DNA of 64,000 nucleotides from Durusdinium trenchii (lineage: Eukaryota > Sar > Dinophyceae > Suessiales > Symbiodiniaceae): contig CAXAMN010029027.1 in assembly GCA_963970005.1 (NCBI GenBank), positions 420,323-484,322 on the forward strand, given 5' to 3'. The notes beneath the pieces were generated by a model, which did not search any database, had not been told where the DNA came from, and worked only from the letters and a program-made list of their open reading frames with translations. The stretch's first letter is position 1. Every line of letters starts with the position of its first letter. Position numbers and translations under genes: made by a program. Of the stretch, positions 44,801 through 55,600 are shown piece after piece.

Positions 44801-45978
44801 AAGCACCCAGAGCTTGGTTTTTGCGTCTGAGCCGCGAACTTGTGTCAGCAGGTCTGAAGGTATCCCAACTAGATCCCTGCCTGTTCACACTTCGCAATAG
44901 CAAGAACGAACTCATCGGTGTGTGTGGAGTGCACGTCGACGATTTGCTAGGTGGAGGAACCCCCGAAATGGATGCAGTGTTAACCGAATTAAGGAAGAAG
45001 CTACCTTTTGGTGATTACCGAACCTTTACAATTCGTTACACTGGCATAGAAATTCGGCAAAACCCTACCACGTATGCAATAGAAATTGGACAAGAGGCCT
45101 ATATAGATGGTTTGAAGCCCGTAAGTACCAAAGAACTTGGTAAGGCCAGTACACCTCTGAAGGATCCATCGATTCTTAGACAGTGTGCCGGACAGCTGGC
45201 ATGGGCCGCTGGTGCCACTCGTCCTGACCAGGCGTTTCTAGCGTCTTATCTGCAGGGAGTCCAGTCCCAAGGCACTGTTGCACATGTAGAGATGTATAAT
45301 AAAGCACTTCGTGAAATGAAGGAAAGAAAGCTAGTCTTAAGATTTCCAAGCAATATTCCTATAGACCAGTGGAGAATACTGTGCATCAGCGATGCTGGTT
45401 GGAAGAAACGTGCTAATGGAGATTCCCAGGGAGGCTTCCTTCTTTGCCTCACAAATCCGAAGATGCTGGCCAGAGAGCAAGCGCCTGTATGGTTGATCGA
45501 TTGGGCAAGCAAAAAGCTCAAGCGAGCTATTCGTTCAAGTGTAGCAGCTGAGACCTTAGCTGGTCAAAATGGTTTAGATTCCATTGAGTTTTTGCAAGCG
45601 TTGATTCTTGAAACATTGAAGGGAGTAACACCTCGAGAGTTTCGTGAAATCACACCGGACGAACCGTCGTGTTTGGTGATTGACTCAAAAGGATTTTATG
45701 ATGCATGCAATAAAACCAGTGGTTCATCTACCACAAGTGCCGAGGAGCGTTTGCAAATAGATTATGCCATCGCCCGTGAGAGCATGAAGAAACAAAATAT
45801 GATATGGATAAATAATCGGTACATGTGTGCAGATTGTTTGACCAAACTTAAGGGTGAAAGCAAGCCACTGTTCGATTTGCTTGAAACCAACACATACCAT
45901 ATTAAGAAATGTAAGGTGTCAGGTCGCAAGGAACTTGCTGAAGAGCGAGCAGGTCAAACCGAGCAAGATTCGGAATAG
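38839..45978 (+). CDS. Copia-2 gag-pol polyprotein, 2379 aa
   Basis: The first ATG (MESKDQSFYS) opens a single frame. Gag-like helices fill about 20-140 (YREFRRKTILAVASLE, ATSFASRFKTALARV). An acidic/basic linker follows. Protease: IIDTGCTTSVVG, Asp 526. Methyltransferase-like domain about 935-1150: MIEVFTG with Glu 940, WDYGQDF, FPC with Cys 998, AENP with Glu 1050, MCSLGMR. Integrase: HHCC from His 1204, then D1267, D1332 and E1368 with DD35E spacing. A long charged linker, about 1550-1800. Reverse transcriptase: RWVLVWKK, ADIKTAFLSGD, YGLAEAPRAW and VHVDD (Asp 2034-2035). RNase H: CISDAGW with Asp 2185, SVAAETLAGQ, IDSKGFYDA and NRYMCADCLTK. I see no CCHC zinc knuckle, unlike Copia-1. Gag and pol are in one frame, as in plant copia. 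Confidence 0.96.
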   Translation: MESKDQSFYSLSFDGKPASYREFRRKTILAVASLESKHVHLAGPRLLARLTGEAYRATEHLNVSELRQEDGWTKVIRALDAHYQFLPETEMHDAVDSFLFDLKRRPHEGATSFASRFKTALARVQTLIAQERETLKVKRRRQGKGPKDAVHDPPSSVEPTDEETYDEDIHGRFFESLHRQPPAGPAASAAGARPASAPGEHEREEPPPPADAEVHTEPARSRPASTTSSKRKAESKGTQAADEEKDRLKMEQMLGNIEKGHLKPKPIFPQTVLGHLFMKKFGLSREQKAQVIRATGGSARFQDVEKILRASDMEESRSNPENRRFDTRRPHPPPRRRDTFVAQAAVPEGDSLGLEDIEELALCSESGSEEALVADGDGDEQAVDSELEAELQEVYEVKQKAKKDFKKSFKTYKETRKKVRELKRARQPYFPVVAIQPESGGPPSGTGTSTSSQMPAKQSFRYDKSGQNSRGGPKAFPRKKPEVRPRREDANFAEAGYVTEFNYMINEGQPLEILLASIPLGCVIIDTGCTTSVVGRETAQELTAMMKQYGFPLPVDVELPPVELRGFSGEKTTTTSGLKWTVKLGSLWGTVTTYVIEGRTPFLLSRRVLEGMQATLDLGAGTISSEKHHMSAVPLKRAANGHLLLPICEFPSEYQAEEAAFAGTTVPSEEAAVAGTPVPSKPSLTAMSQVTNEPNAPCAPSARHSEEPKQKKQLKTSSRDRILSRKKALQHIVKNTRQGIVNMSRFHEELKIVFGDRAHECKQCFVAYRPRLEHIPEDAMHQPYLRAVATLSTEGILEISPWIHRAPGRERQRVGQTNVAVYAFIPVEQPPPPEPHPEQDHPACLCCSEHCVEGEINMVKDYNPNLQTVYEETDWVDVGQKPINKPTTHKLLGQIGSLRQVNAKLILSRMSQEKHVIKEELRDWLKDQAWKLDADVSMIEVFTGKAPLSKHVHQATNKPCITLGWDYGQDFDRLTDRKMLLYLLATVRAPHVWFSFPCGCWGPWSRFNMAKGPEQRDRILQKRQTAKRHLRAVSEAWHLQQLLGGHCHAENPYTSEAWGQLSLGRVHDVRIDMCSLGMRCPKTNLPVLKPTRVITTMDEMAECLVKCRCDHKHTHAHLEGNYKGRNLSSWCETYPSKFCRTLASVLSAWQPVRPPIEDVFAAEDADSDVEMQPIGDVAPDLGSPVVVPARQRPARIKAIVNKLHINTGHASPEQMLRLAKRCQSSQELQRAIRDFKCPVCEELKVPVTRRQATMPHAEKPNEIVGVDYVQVELKREDSNGQVIEDKYNVLTCVCLATGFAQQIIVEKGYKLRSAFHDVWGRPYGVPKVVYMDPTWSNISKEFQEYLAQNNIQLLLAAAESHWQLGLVEVTNKVLRNMAQKVWKTTRRPAREVIETCSSVRNEQLRRCGFSPAQWFLGQDSRHVGMLMDLDEQQNIAVASQIIEDPDFYAKVRLREAACEAFHKEHAKDIWRRALAGRNRPMRGPYCAGQLVYIFRRTARGLLSTRHGVWLGPGRVIGTESSKNSPIPRIVWVSFNGYLYRCSPEGLRPVPEDEAEFRRLARDLSEGRLEPDVEQAEQSLSSRNGLWKDLTTDLPGPEDFDLEEDRLEEPIDHQPPDYDEEGGPRKIRRRYDRSQEYWIRRSEGAPPLGALHEGEQPVIVGMKHDRDSLDPEDEPSAKRHVTVNSEAEEIEYEPSIPGSPVHQSADEPMSDRTDRTDAEASDSQNADDLDQDGNPAEQSQESHLPSAEEATRNLELAQNSPIPIEDDDDELIAEEVTHYKPSRVPKHEEILEVSLNITPDDITDNHLFLWNILEECFLVAKTKAKQRRVEVNYRKLSPEDKKLFDKAMQKEWQSWIDNRVTSLCKSRGIPREKIIRARWVLVWKKSSDPDDRSKTPKARLVLVGWQDPCLGQIATDSPTLKKKSKNLVLSICAAKKWKLWGADIKTAFLSGDPSDRELYFRPPPQIKEWMDLTDEDLFKLEKAAYGLAEAPRAWFLRLSRELVSAGLKVSQLDPCLFTLRNSKNELIGVCGVHVDDLLGGGTPEMDAVLTELRKKLPFGDYRTFTIRYTGIEIRQNPTTYAIEIGQEAYIDGLKPVSTKELGKASTPLKDPSILRQCAGQLAWAAGATRPDQAFLASYLQGVQSQGTVAHVEMYNKALREMKERKLVLRFPSNIPIDQWRILCISDAGWKKRANGDSQGGFLLCLTNPKMLAREQAPVWLIDWASKKLKRAIRSSVAAETLAGQNGLDSIEFLQALILETLKGVTPREFREITPDEPSCLVIDSKGFYDACNKTSGSSTTSAEERLQIDYAIARESMKKQNMIWINNRYMCADCLTKLKGESKPLFDLLETNTYHIKKCKVSGRKELAEERAGQTEQDSE

Positions 45979-46147
45979 CCACAAAGCTGTGCATGTTTTT
46001 CCTTTTTGTAGCTAGATGCTGGGGTGTCCACCGGAGACTTAGATTCGAACATGACCAAGTCATTTTTGTCGAAACGTCTTGAACCTCAGTGAGTGCCATA
46101 GTGCTTCCATCAAAAGGACCAAAAGAGATGGAAGGAGAGAATTCATT

Positions 46148-46169
46148 GTTTTTTCTTTGCCGTCGCCAG
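46148..46169 (+). promoter_or_regulatory. Candidate splice acceptor before Copia-2 ORF3
   Basis: GTTTTTTCTTTGCCGTCG followed by CCAG forms a strong pyrimidine tract ending in AG, 47 bases upstream of ATG 46217. See the matching site in Copia-1. Confidence 0.45.
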
Positions 46170-46216
46170 AAGGCGAGACTCAAGCCGTGTGATTTTCCTT
46201 TGTAAGTGCCATAGCC

Positions 46217-46915
46217 ATGAGCAGCCATGCAATGGATGCCAAGAAGGTACGTCGTCAAGAGATGTACCCGCCTTTGAGTGCCGATGAAATCGACACAGCA
46301 GCAAGGCTGACCACTCGAGCCATCATGAACGGTCAACAGAACCAGATGTTCTTGATTGTTGGATCACTGGATCCCCGTGCTGAAGCTTGGATGATGGAGA
46401 AGACCCGGATCTACCAAGGATATGGTGGAGCCATGAGCGAGTCCGTGAAGCGCCCGCTCGATTTCAGCTTACTGGAGGATGCAGAATCCACAAGCCCATC
46501 GTCGGCATGGAATGAAGTGTCGTTGACGAGTGCCCGTGCATACCATGATGGACCAAGTGCCTCTGTTCCCATGCCCACGTCAAGTGGAGCCCTTCGCATG
46601 CCGGAGACCTCAGTCGAAGATGAGGACATGTCGGTCGAGCTACCAGCTGATGTGCATGATGTTGGAACATGGGGAAAGACCATCGTGAAGATGGAAGCCT
46701 ATGCTGACCGCAACTGGCGGTACCGTCAGATTGTGGAGCAGGCCAAGTCGGACAAGAAGGTCCATGGATATTTGAGCTGGATTGTGAAGACCTATGGAAA
46801 AGAAAAGAGTGGACCCGTGAAGAATCAGGCCACCGACCTTGCTCGATTCCTGTTGCGCATTCGCTGGACCGATTCCAAGGCAAGCTCCCTTGTCGGCTTT
46901 GAACGACAGATGTGA
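46217..46915 (+). CDS. Copia-2 ORF3, small protein between pol and 3' LTR
   Basis: 232 residues from ATG 46217 (MSSHAMDAKK). The N-terminal 100 residues include IDTAARLTTRAIMNGQQNQM. The C-terminal part has DVGTWGKTIVKMEAY, RYRQIVEQAKSDKKVHGYL, SWIVKTYGKE and GPVKNQATDLARFLLRI. This aligns with Copia-1 ORF3 over about 65 residues (W-G-x-T, K-V-x-x-Y, W-[IM]-V/I, G-x-x-x-x-x-P-V). No membrane segment or known domain is seen. It ends 44 bases before the 3' LTR. Confidence 0.75.
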   Translation: MSSHAMDAKKVRRQEMYPPLSADEIDTAARLTTRAIMNGQQNQMFLIVGSLDPRAEAWMMEKTRIYQGYGGAMSESVKRPLDFSLLEDAESTSPSSAWNEVSLTSARAYHDGPSASVPMPTSSGALRMPETSVEDEDMSVELPADVHDVGTWGKTIVKMEAYADRNWRYRQIVEQAKSDKKVHGYLSWIVKTYGKEKSGPVKNQATDLARFLLRIRWTDSKASSLVGFERQM

Positions 46916-46959
46916 AGGATTCGAAGCTGCATATGAAAGCCCCTCTCGGACAGAGGGCG

Positions 46960-47161
46960 TGTGAAATTGCCCTTGGAGTGCATTTCTTGTCAGGTGTCCT
47001 CACGTGGCCATATTGGCTGAAGGCCTTGAGCCGTTGTTCGGCTTGATCGGAAAAGGCGCGTGCCGCTATGTCGTGAGGTCTAGTGACCTAGGACCGGTTG
47101 CAGTTGATTGTGATCTACATTGACATTGAGTTGTTGGGTATTTGCTGCTACCAGTTCCGCA
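46960..47161 (+). repeat. Copia-2 3' LTR, 202 bp
   Basis: It is the same length and sequence as 38492-38693. Confidence 0.96.
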
Positions 47162-47166
47162 GATAT
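47162..47166. repeat. Copia-2 target site duplication, right
   Basis: GATAT directly follows the 3' LTR. Confidence 0.95.
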
Positions 47167-49728
47167 TATGTGACAATGTATTTTAGTTAATTATCTAATT
47201 GTATTATATTATTACATATTGTATTATATTATATATTATATCGAATTATCTAAGTATATTCTAATTGTCTATCTATCTACTGTATCTATCGATCTATCCA
47301 AGCACAACTGGTGCCGTTTTTTCAGTTCTGGCACAGCTGTGGGACCCGCCGGGTCGGTCGGGTTTCAGCGGGGCGGTGTGGTGGTCCAATCCGATGGTCT
47401 TGTGCGTTCGATCGGCGCCTTCCCAGTCAGGACCTTGCCGCAATGCTTGGGGCACTGGCGCTGCTCCAGGAAGACCTGGTTTAGGGCATCTTGGGGCCAT
47501 GAGTGAGTGCGTCATCCATGTTTATGAGGAGGTTTCTCAAGCAGTCCAAGTCCTCGCTCTGATTTATATCACGCTAAAGGGCGACACCTGGCCGCCCACG
47601 TGCCCGGACGGTCGAGGCGAAGGTGTGAGCCAATCGGAGCCAAACTTTGGAGGAAAGTCGCCGGTCGTGTGGCCTACACCTACTAGAATTACTAGAAATA
47701 GCCGATAGCCGGTCATAGAATTGTCAAGCGTTGGAATCAAACGTCTACAAGATCGTCGCGTCCCAGGCAGGAACTTCGGCTGAGTTGAGGTCCAACATAT
47801 AGCTCTGATGAGTCCATGCGGAGTCAAATCTCGGCCCAGTCCATTTACAAAACATCACAAAGCCCACATACCTGGAATTCTGGATTTCACCGGGCCTGAC
47901 CTGGATTTCACACCAAACCCACCCAAAACCCATGATTCAGACTTGATTTAGATTGATATCCACCCCTGTGCAGCACCACTACCTCGCTACGCGTTGCTAC
48001 ATACGTGGCTGTGCCACGCCGTTTCAGGATATCTATTGGGATCTCTCAGGACTGCAATGTTTACAAAAGGAAGAACTCACGACATCAGCTCTCTGCCTGC
48101 CTTCATGTGCCTCACTTGCATAAGTCCTCAACAAGGCCTCATAAGCTAATTGTTGTGTCTATCCGCTTCCTTCCATTCCCTATCCTTTTAGGCCGCCCAA
48201 CTGCGTGAGCCGCTGTGTTGATGAAGTCGCCGATGCCAAAGTGTTTCATGGCACAATGCAAGCCGGTGGGCCATTCGTAAGTGCTGTCTATGTAAATCAT
48301 CGCAAGTGGGTCATGGCATCCCGGTGTTCACCATGAATGACTCAAGATGACTCAGGGATTCTGGAGCTGTTTTGCCCCATGGAAGAGCGGGTACCGGCTT
48401 TCAGCAATCAAATGGGCTCGGACGCAGGTTTCGATCTTATGAAACTCCTCGAAAAGAACAAAAACATCTTGCTGCTCTGCATGGTATCGAGCTTCTATTA
48501 TGCCAAAGAGCCGACAACACAGCGCCCCAACCTGGAAATTCGGCGGCCAACACCCAAGCACCGCCCAAGCAAGCACCGCCCCACGTGCACCCCAGCACTG
48601 CTGGCGTCCTCCTTGGGAGTTCGAAGGTAAATGAAATGGAATGACACGGAATCCATGTTGACTAAGTTGGCCAGGTAGTATGATGTTTGTGCCAATAGTG
48701 GTTGATATGCGTTGATCTTTCACAAAGAAAAAAATGTCTTGTCTTTTGAACTATGGCTCAGCCATCAGAGTGTGACAGTGTCAAATGGGCAATCTGATGT
48801 TCAGAACGCCCACTGTATCCATGCTTATCCTAGCTCTCACAGGCGGGAAAAACCAATGACTCATTGACTACATTATTCACCTTGACAAACAAGAGGTTGT
48901 CCACTTTCATGTTTGTTGGAGGGAGGGTTCTCTTCAACCATTTCTTCCTTCAGGCTCTTCAGGAGAGCTGAATCTTAGCTTCACCCAGCTGCACATAGCT
49001 GCTGCCTCACCATCAGCCCCGGCACCTGAATCACCTGCTCCAAATGTGCTACTGTCACCAGCCACAACTCCTCCCCTGTGTGGATCATGTGCGTGCTGCA
49101 CGCGGCACTGCATGCGCTGCACGCGCCGCGGGTCCAGTCCATTTTTCGCTTGTTGCACTCATTGGGGCAAGCTGCTGTGATTGCATTCACGCCTACGCGA
49201 ATTGCAGGCTACCTACGCCAACATCAGGCGTAGGTAGCCCCGGGGCAAACGTTAACACGTCATATCACCATTGGTGTTGGGGCTCTGCGGCTCTCACGAG
49301 CCCTTCGAACTGCACTCATGTATTCCCGCTTGATGCAAGTCCTTCACCGGCAAAAGCATTGGTTGAGGGTGTTGTTGATGAAGCCGCGGAGTGGTGCATG
49401 CCTCTCGAGGCCTTCGATCATCGCCAAGCACTTTTAGGTTCCTTGCAGTTTAGGAGCGCTCAAGAGTTACACGACTTGGAGTGGTTATGTGCATGCGCCA
49501 TGCGCCAATCATCTTGGTTGAGTCTGGTTCGAGCTACACACTACCTGTACAGTATTAAGAGCTTCTTTGATTTTTTTGGAGGCTGCCCTGTTCAGGAATT
49601 ACCAATGTGACCTTATAGAGGTAGCCGTTGACACTGTTATTTTTTGTTCAAACGCAATTGCAACGCGATTGCAACGACATGACAAGTTGAATAGCCGATG
49701 ACATCCCCCAACAAAAAACGAAACTATA

Positions 49729-49759
<31 letters not shown>

Positions 49760-51103
49760 ATTACTATGCTACTTCCCTACTTCATGCTACTTGATTCATC
49801 CAATGCCACATGTCACTTCGCTTCCGCTGACCCAGCGATTCTTGAAGGCTTTCGATCGATGTGGGCTGTCCTATCTCGGTGTGGGGCAGTGATTGCGATG
49901 CTTTCGCGACCAGCCACCCCAGCAAGATCGAAGCCCTGAATTCACCTGACTACTGGCTGCAAGATGAGCCTTGGTCGGACCATCCTGGAGCATGTGAAAC
50001 CCGGAGCCGGCGTGTGCTGGAGCCGAAGCGCTGGAGCCGGTGCTTTGGGAGGCTTCCCTGTGGAATCCTTCGTCTGTGTATCTCTGAATGTCACACCATC
50101 AGGGTTTCAAGAAGAACCATGGATACCATGGATATGTGAGTGACATGACATGAACTCACCACCTTTGTGTTCTGTGTGTTTAGGCTTCAGGCCTTGATGT
50201 CACAGCCAGTGGCCCACATGGCGAGGATGTACCGCTCACCCAGCGCGGGACACGCGCGGCACACTCACTGGTACAGAACCTGGCGTCAAAGGCCATCCAA
50301 CGTGAGGATTTCGGACCGTTCTTCGATCGAAGTTCCACTGGAACCATCTGAGAAGAGTCCACGGAGGTCGGAGCCTCCCCTGAGTCAGCCTCCCCTGACG
50401 TGAACATCCAATCTCCATAAGTATCCCAAACACTCCCTGGCATGGGACGTTCGCATATTGACCTACACTGGCTTCAAGGGAAAAACCACTCCAACTGATC
50501 GGACAATAGGCCGACGTCCCTCATGGGGTCGTCCGGTCTCTTCTTCCATGGGCCAAGGAGTCGACGAAGGAGTTGACGTCCTCGTCCGGCTCTCACCGTC
50601 TGCCCCGACGTTGAAGAAGAATCACTCACATGACTCATCTGCTGGGCCGGCTGGGCCGCTTCGATCATGATTACTAGGTGAACGGTGTCATTTGTTTGTG
50701 ACACATGTTCTGCGCGATCCGGCAAGCACATGCTTATGCAGCTGCACGAACCTGCCTTGTTTTGACTTGCAAATGCTCCAGAACTGCAGGTGGGACTGTC
50801 TTTGCGCAACTGAAGGCAATGATAGACCAATTTGCCATTCAAAGGTGGGGTGTATCATCTGGTGTGTCTTCTTACAACATATCGTTCTTCACCAGGCGGG
50901 GGGCCATTCAGAAGCAAAACACTGTACACTCAACCTTCTCAGCCCCTGGCTTTTGGGCGCACACCGGGGCATTCCCCAGTGTCGCAACAATCCGCTGTAC
51001 AAAACGTAAGCTGTGGAACAAACATAATCGACACACATCAACATAATTTCTGAAGTCAATCAAATCCCGGAAAGGCCTTAAGATTGCCAAAGTGGGTGTC
51101 GCC
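47167..51103. other. Non-coding or unresolved
   Basis: 47167-47300 is AT-rich with TATCTATC-type repeats and 49728-49765 is (TA)n. Minus-strand stretches at about 50440-50190 look weakly coding but without motifs. A plus-strand frame at 49044-49610 has no recognisable domain. Confidence 0.4.
49728..49765. repeat. (TA)n microsatellite
   Basis: Nearly pure alternating TA with one TTA interruption. Confidence 0.9.
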
Positions 51104-52602
51104 TCAGCCGGTGCAGCCCTTCACTTGTGCAACCTCCTGGAAGAGGGTCAGGTACCGCTGCCATAAGGCCTCAGCCGCCTCAGGATGCTTCTCCACTGGG
51201 TTGATGTATTGCACGTCGAAACTCATGACTGATGCCAGTAGTGCCTGCAGGCCAGCTGATTGAGGCTGGAGCGACTGGAGTCCAAAATCTTGTTGAAGAT
51301 TCAATGCAGAAGCTCCAAAAATGGATTCCAACTACAGTGTATATGCAACATGTTCTTTTTGTTCAATGCAGCATGCAGCATGTTGTAAAGGCACCTTGCT
51401 CAGAAACCATGCTACCATTGAACACTGAGTGTGGCAATTATTGAGCGGCAAACGAACTGGCATCCCTCTGCATCTTTGGAGAAAATCTATTTTGTTGAAG
51501 CACCCATTGGAGTTGGAGGAGGGGGATATCGTAGAAATAAGGAGTGACAGCTGGAGAACTAGTAACGAGTATGCTGCTTACCTCATGCCTCATGCTTGTG
51601 TTGTGTCGTAGCATCCGCCGCCTCTGGTCCGGGTTTCCTGATATCTGTGAGGTGGCAAAGCCCCATGCGTGCACCTAGAATCTAGAAGACTCCCACGGAC
51701 AGTGCTGGGCATCTGCCAGGATGCTGACTCCTTGCACTGGTGATAATGCTTCACCCAATCCTTGGTCAGAGAGATGATTCCAAAAACACTTCGGAAGTCC
51801 AAGGCTAGCAGATTTCAATCAGAAGGTGTTCTGCCATCTTGGCTATTGCAGCCATACATCTCTCTGCCTGTTGCTGTTGCATACTTTCTCATAAGCCCAA
51901 AGGAATGTGTTCACCCGAGCTTCGAAGGAGGGATCAATGGACATGGAGCTGGCCTCCTTCAATGCAGGGATGTAGACCTTCCCGTACGATCGGACATGGT
52001 ATGTCATGTAGGTCTACCACTCCAGTGGGCCATCAGAGGTGACGTAAAGCACCAGTGGACCCCAAGTTGGGCGGTTTGTATGGACCCCCATCTAAATGAT
52101 AGTACCCAAACACTCCATGTATGCCATATATGCCTACATTGGGGTGGTAGGGGATTTGTGCCATAAATCCATCTTGAAACCACTGAAAAAATCCTAACAC
52201 GAACGGAGCTGCAACGGGTCGACAGCCGACAGCCGAATCGGCTTCGGAGGATCCGCTGGACATGTCATGCGTCCGCATGGCGGTTTCAACACCAGCTGCT
52301 GACCAATCTGCAAATCTGGTTAGGCCAATTGCAATGGATGGATCTAATGATATCTAATTATCGGAATCCAATGAAGGTTGGTTCACGGTGAACCAATGTG
52401 ACCTATACCAAATGATAGGAACGGAATGAGATGTAGTGAGGTTGCACCGGCAACCGGGGTGAATGGATCGGCAGACGAAGTCCGACTGAGGGACCCAGTG
52501 GCTGGGACTCTTGGAACCAACTTCTAAACCAATGTGCACAAAATGTGAATACACAGTATTAAGTATAATACCCAAAGAAGAGACATATAGAATGATACAC
52601 AA

Positions 52603-52635
<33 letters not shown>

Positions 52636-55600
52636 CATACATGAGATGCGTCACCGACCCCAAATGGCCACATGGACCAAGCAAAGCAAAAGTCTTCTGT
52701 AGCAAATCTCAGTTCCACCTCACGGATCAGCATCTCTTCATGCTGAATCCGCTCTTCAGCATTCATGCTTGATCCCATGAGGTAGGCGATGTCATTCAAA
52801 GGAGATCGCTCCGTCACAAATTGCCAATCTAGAATGATGACCTTCTCTTGGTCCATCAAGAGGTTGTTGCCTCGTGAAGCTTCCGCAGCTTCGATAGAAC
52901 TGCATGGGGCAACAACACATTGTTTGGAGACATGTGTGGAGCTTGTCAGTCAAATCCTGTTCTTCCAAGATCGTTCTTCATGGATACCCGGATACCCTGA
53001 GTCCACGGATCCCTCTTTTGCTTGCACACCTGGTGTAATATGGGAGTGGACAGCCCCGGTGTTGCCCGAGCGAGGCCAAGCTACACCACAAATCCCCATG
53101 AGCGATGGACACATAGACCTCTTCCTCTGACCATAGGACTCGTCGCAGCCGCTCCTCAAAGTCCTGGCCATGGGACTGGGATGGCCTGACATCTGGTAGG
53201 TCAAACAGGTGCTTACAAATGATCCTTTTTGGGGAAAAGGTTGAAAAGGAAACGGATGGAAACGGGTTTCATATCGTTTACTTACCCTGTCCATCCCAGA
53301 TGCCAGTCCACCAGTACCCACCAGTGAGCAATGGATCAATAACTTGTCACGTAGATGGTTGCCTCCCAATTTGGACGATGGACGATATCCCTCAAAGGCC
53401 ACAGGTAAGGGGGCAATTCCTCAATGAACCGAATATAAACCCTTCACCTGCAAGAAGGCTTGAGGCTAGCATAAGCACGACTCAAATCATGTGTCAGTTG
53501 GCCCTCAGCAAGTCCTTCCTGCGACCCAGGCTGGCACTTGCCACCTTCTGAAGTATATATATGAACTGCAAAGACCGCCCCCAACTCTCGGCTCACCCCC
53601 CTCAGTAGATAATGTCGAGCTCATCCAATAGCGCACCAAGCTAGTCAGCATATCAGCATATCCAGGAAAATCATCTTCAAAATCAACTGCTAGTCCAACA
53701 AAGTCGATATGATCCGATTGCCCCATTGCCGCTACACCACTCGCGCGGCAAGGAGTGCGTTCCCTTCCCCTTTGGTCGGTTCTCCTCGGCCGACATCCAG
53801 CTTTTCAACCATTGGATCTCCCGATCGCCTAGGCCTAGGCTGGGTCCTGAGATGAAGGATTCAGGTCTTTGATGGATATGCCTGTGGGTCAAAACGCGGG
53901 CACAATCTGATTGACCACCGAAAAAAATCAACTATAAGGAATGTCAGCCTTCCATGGGTTTGGTTGGAGAGGTTTTGACTCACAGCCATATGTCTATGTC
54001 ACTGGCCATGACTATACATAATATATATATATTGTAATATACAATATATTTATATACATATTTATAGCATTTCTCAAAGAAAGCATCAAGATGCATCAAG
54101 TATTTCTCAAACACGACACAGCTGTCCTCGGGTAGAGACAACAAAAGTTTATGCTTGGGATGTCATGTTTCTGGTGTTGTTTTCAAGCCTTCCAGGGGAT
54201 CTCAGGGTCTTCACCCTTCTTTGTTCAAGGCCCCACGGGCCGAACAGAGTTTTCCTCGCCCTCGCTGTGTGTTCATCCCCGTCTGGGTGTACCCGGTGTA
54301 CCCAATATACCTCGTGGAATGTGACACCATGCCATGTGGTGCGTCACGATGTTGGACACGCCTTTGAGGCGCTGCAGCACCCTCTGCCCCATATACCTCG
54401 TTCGTTACCGGTTTCGTCCGATCGATCTGGGCCAAAGGTCTGCACTTTCGACTTACATCCATCAGCTGGGCGCCACTCTCGGCCAGAAGGTCCTTGCCTC
54501 GTCTGCAGGGTTTCTCATATATGAACCTTGAAGCAAGAAACATGGTATGGGTTTTGAGACATGTAGGGCGGTTAGGGCGGTTGTTGTGACATTTCTCGAA
54601 GCCAAGAACCCAGATCTATACCCTCAAGCTCTTTTAAGAAGACCCCTGAGACGAACCCAAACAAAACAAAGAACAAGCAGAACAAACAAGGTAAATATAA
54701 AAATATCTAAACATAACAAATTGTATGTATATATAAATGACTACTCTTACACTATTACCGCTATTACACGCATTGTATAAAATAAACACGTGTTCAACAT
54801 GCACTTCCAACGCTCCGAGTCACAGGCCTTCAAGAAATACCTCTTGCATGCATCCGGCCAGCGTCCACACCGCAGACCATGCTCACGAGGAGCGCCGAGG
54901 ACGTCGTCACGTCGTCGCAGGAGGGCACCGTGGAGCTGTGCGACGGAGCGCAGCAGCGTGGCCATTTGGTGGGTCACAAGGCCCTGGTGGAAGCCTTTGA
55001 GGCCACAGGAGGCCCAAACTGAAATGGGAGGAAGATGGAGGAAGGATAGTGATATATAGGGATGTTGAGGTATTGGAGGGGGTGGTCAAATTGGTCAAGT
55101 CTCATGCGTCTCATGCCCCCTTCAAGGGAGCAAACCTCAAAGACAGTGTCACAAAAAAGTTGGGCTGTTGGCAAAGCGTAACGGGTCGACGTTGAGTCTT
55201 CTCCCGGTGTTTGTGTGCAAATCATCCCTGGCTGACAAAAAGACATGAGTCCGCTTGCTCGCTGAGGAGCCAAGTCGGTGGGTTTTCGTATCACTGAAAT
55301 CAGTGAAGGTTGGATAGCTGAATCGGGCTGAGAAGCTTGGCTGCTCCATGTCCAAGTGCTCCATCACCAACAGCGACCCTTCGATGCCCAAATCCTCCTG
55401 AAGACTCGATTTCTCTGCGCTCTGCAGTCTCGATCTTCTCCCAATCCAACAAGTCAAACCCGTCAGACCCATAGTGCTTAAGGGTTGGGCGAGGAACATC
55501 ATGCGAACTCTTACCTCAGCCCTTCATCCTTCAGGCTCTTATACCCCCGGCAGAATGTCACTGCTTTCTCCGCAGCGTTCACCGCCCTCACCGCCTCGGC

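Larger units (their letters stand above)
38492..47161 (+). mobile_element. Copia-2: apparently intact Ty1/copia LTR retrotransposon
   Basis: 8670 bp with identical 202-bp LTRs (TG...CA), a perfect 5-bp target duplication GATAT, a primer-binding site touching the 5' LTR, one uninterrupted 2379-codon gag-pol frame and a third ORF before the 3' LTR. No lesion was found in any catalytic motif. It could be a currently active copy. Confidence 0.97.

Noticed and set aside
39127..45521. Numerous 60-150 codon minus-strand frames inside Copia-2
   Set aside because: They are shadows opposite the intact gag-pol frame.
49044..49610. 188-codon plus-strand frame
   Set aside because: No domain; the composition is Cys/His/Ala-rich in the first half with no splice context. 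It could hide a short exon, but nothing supports it.
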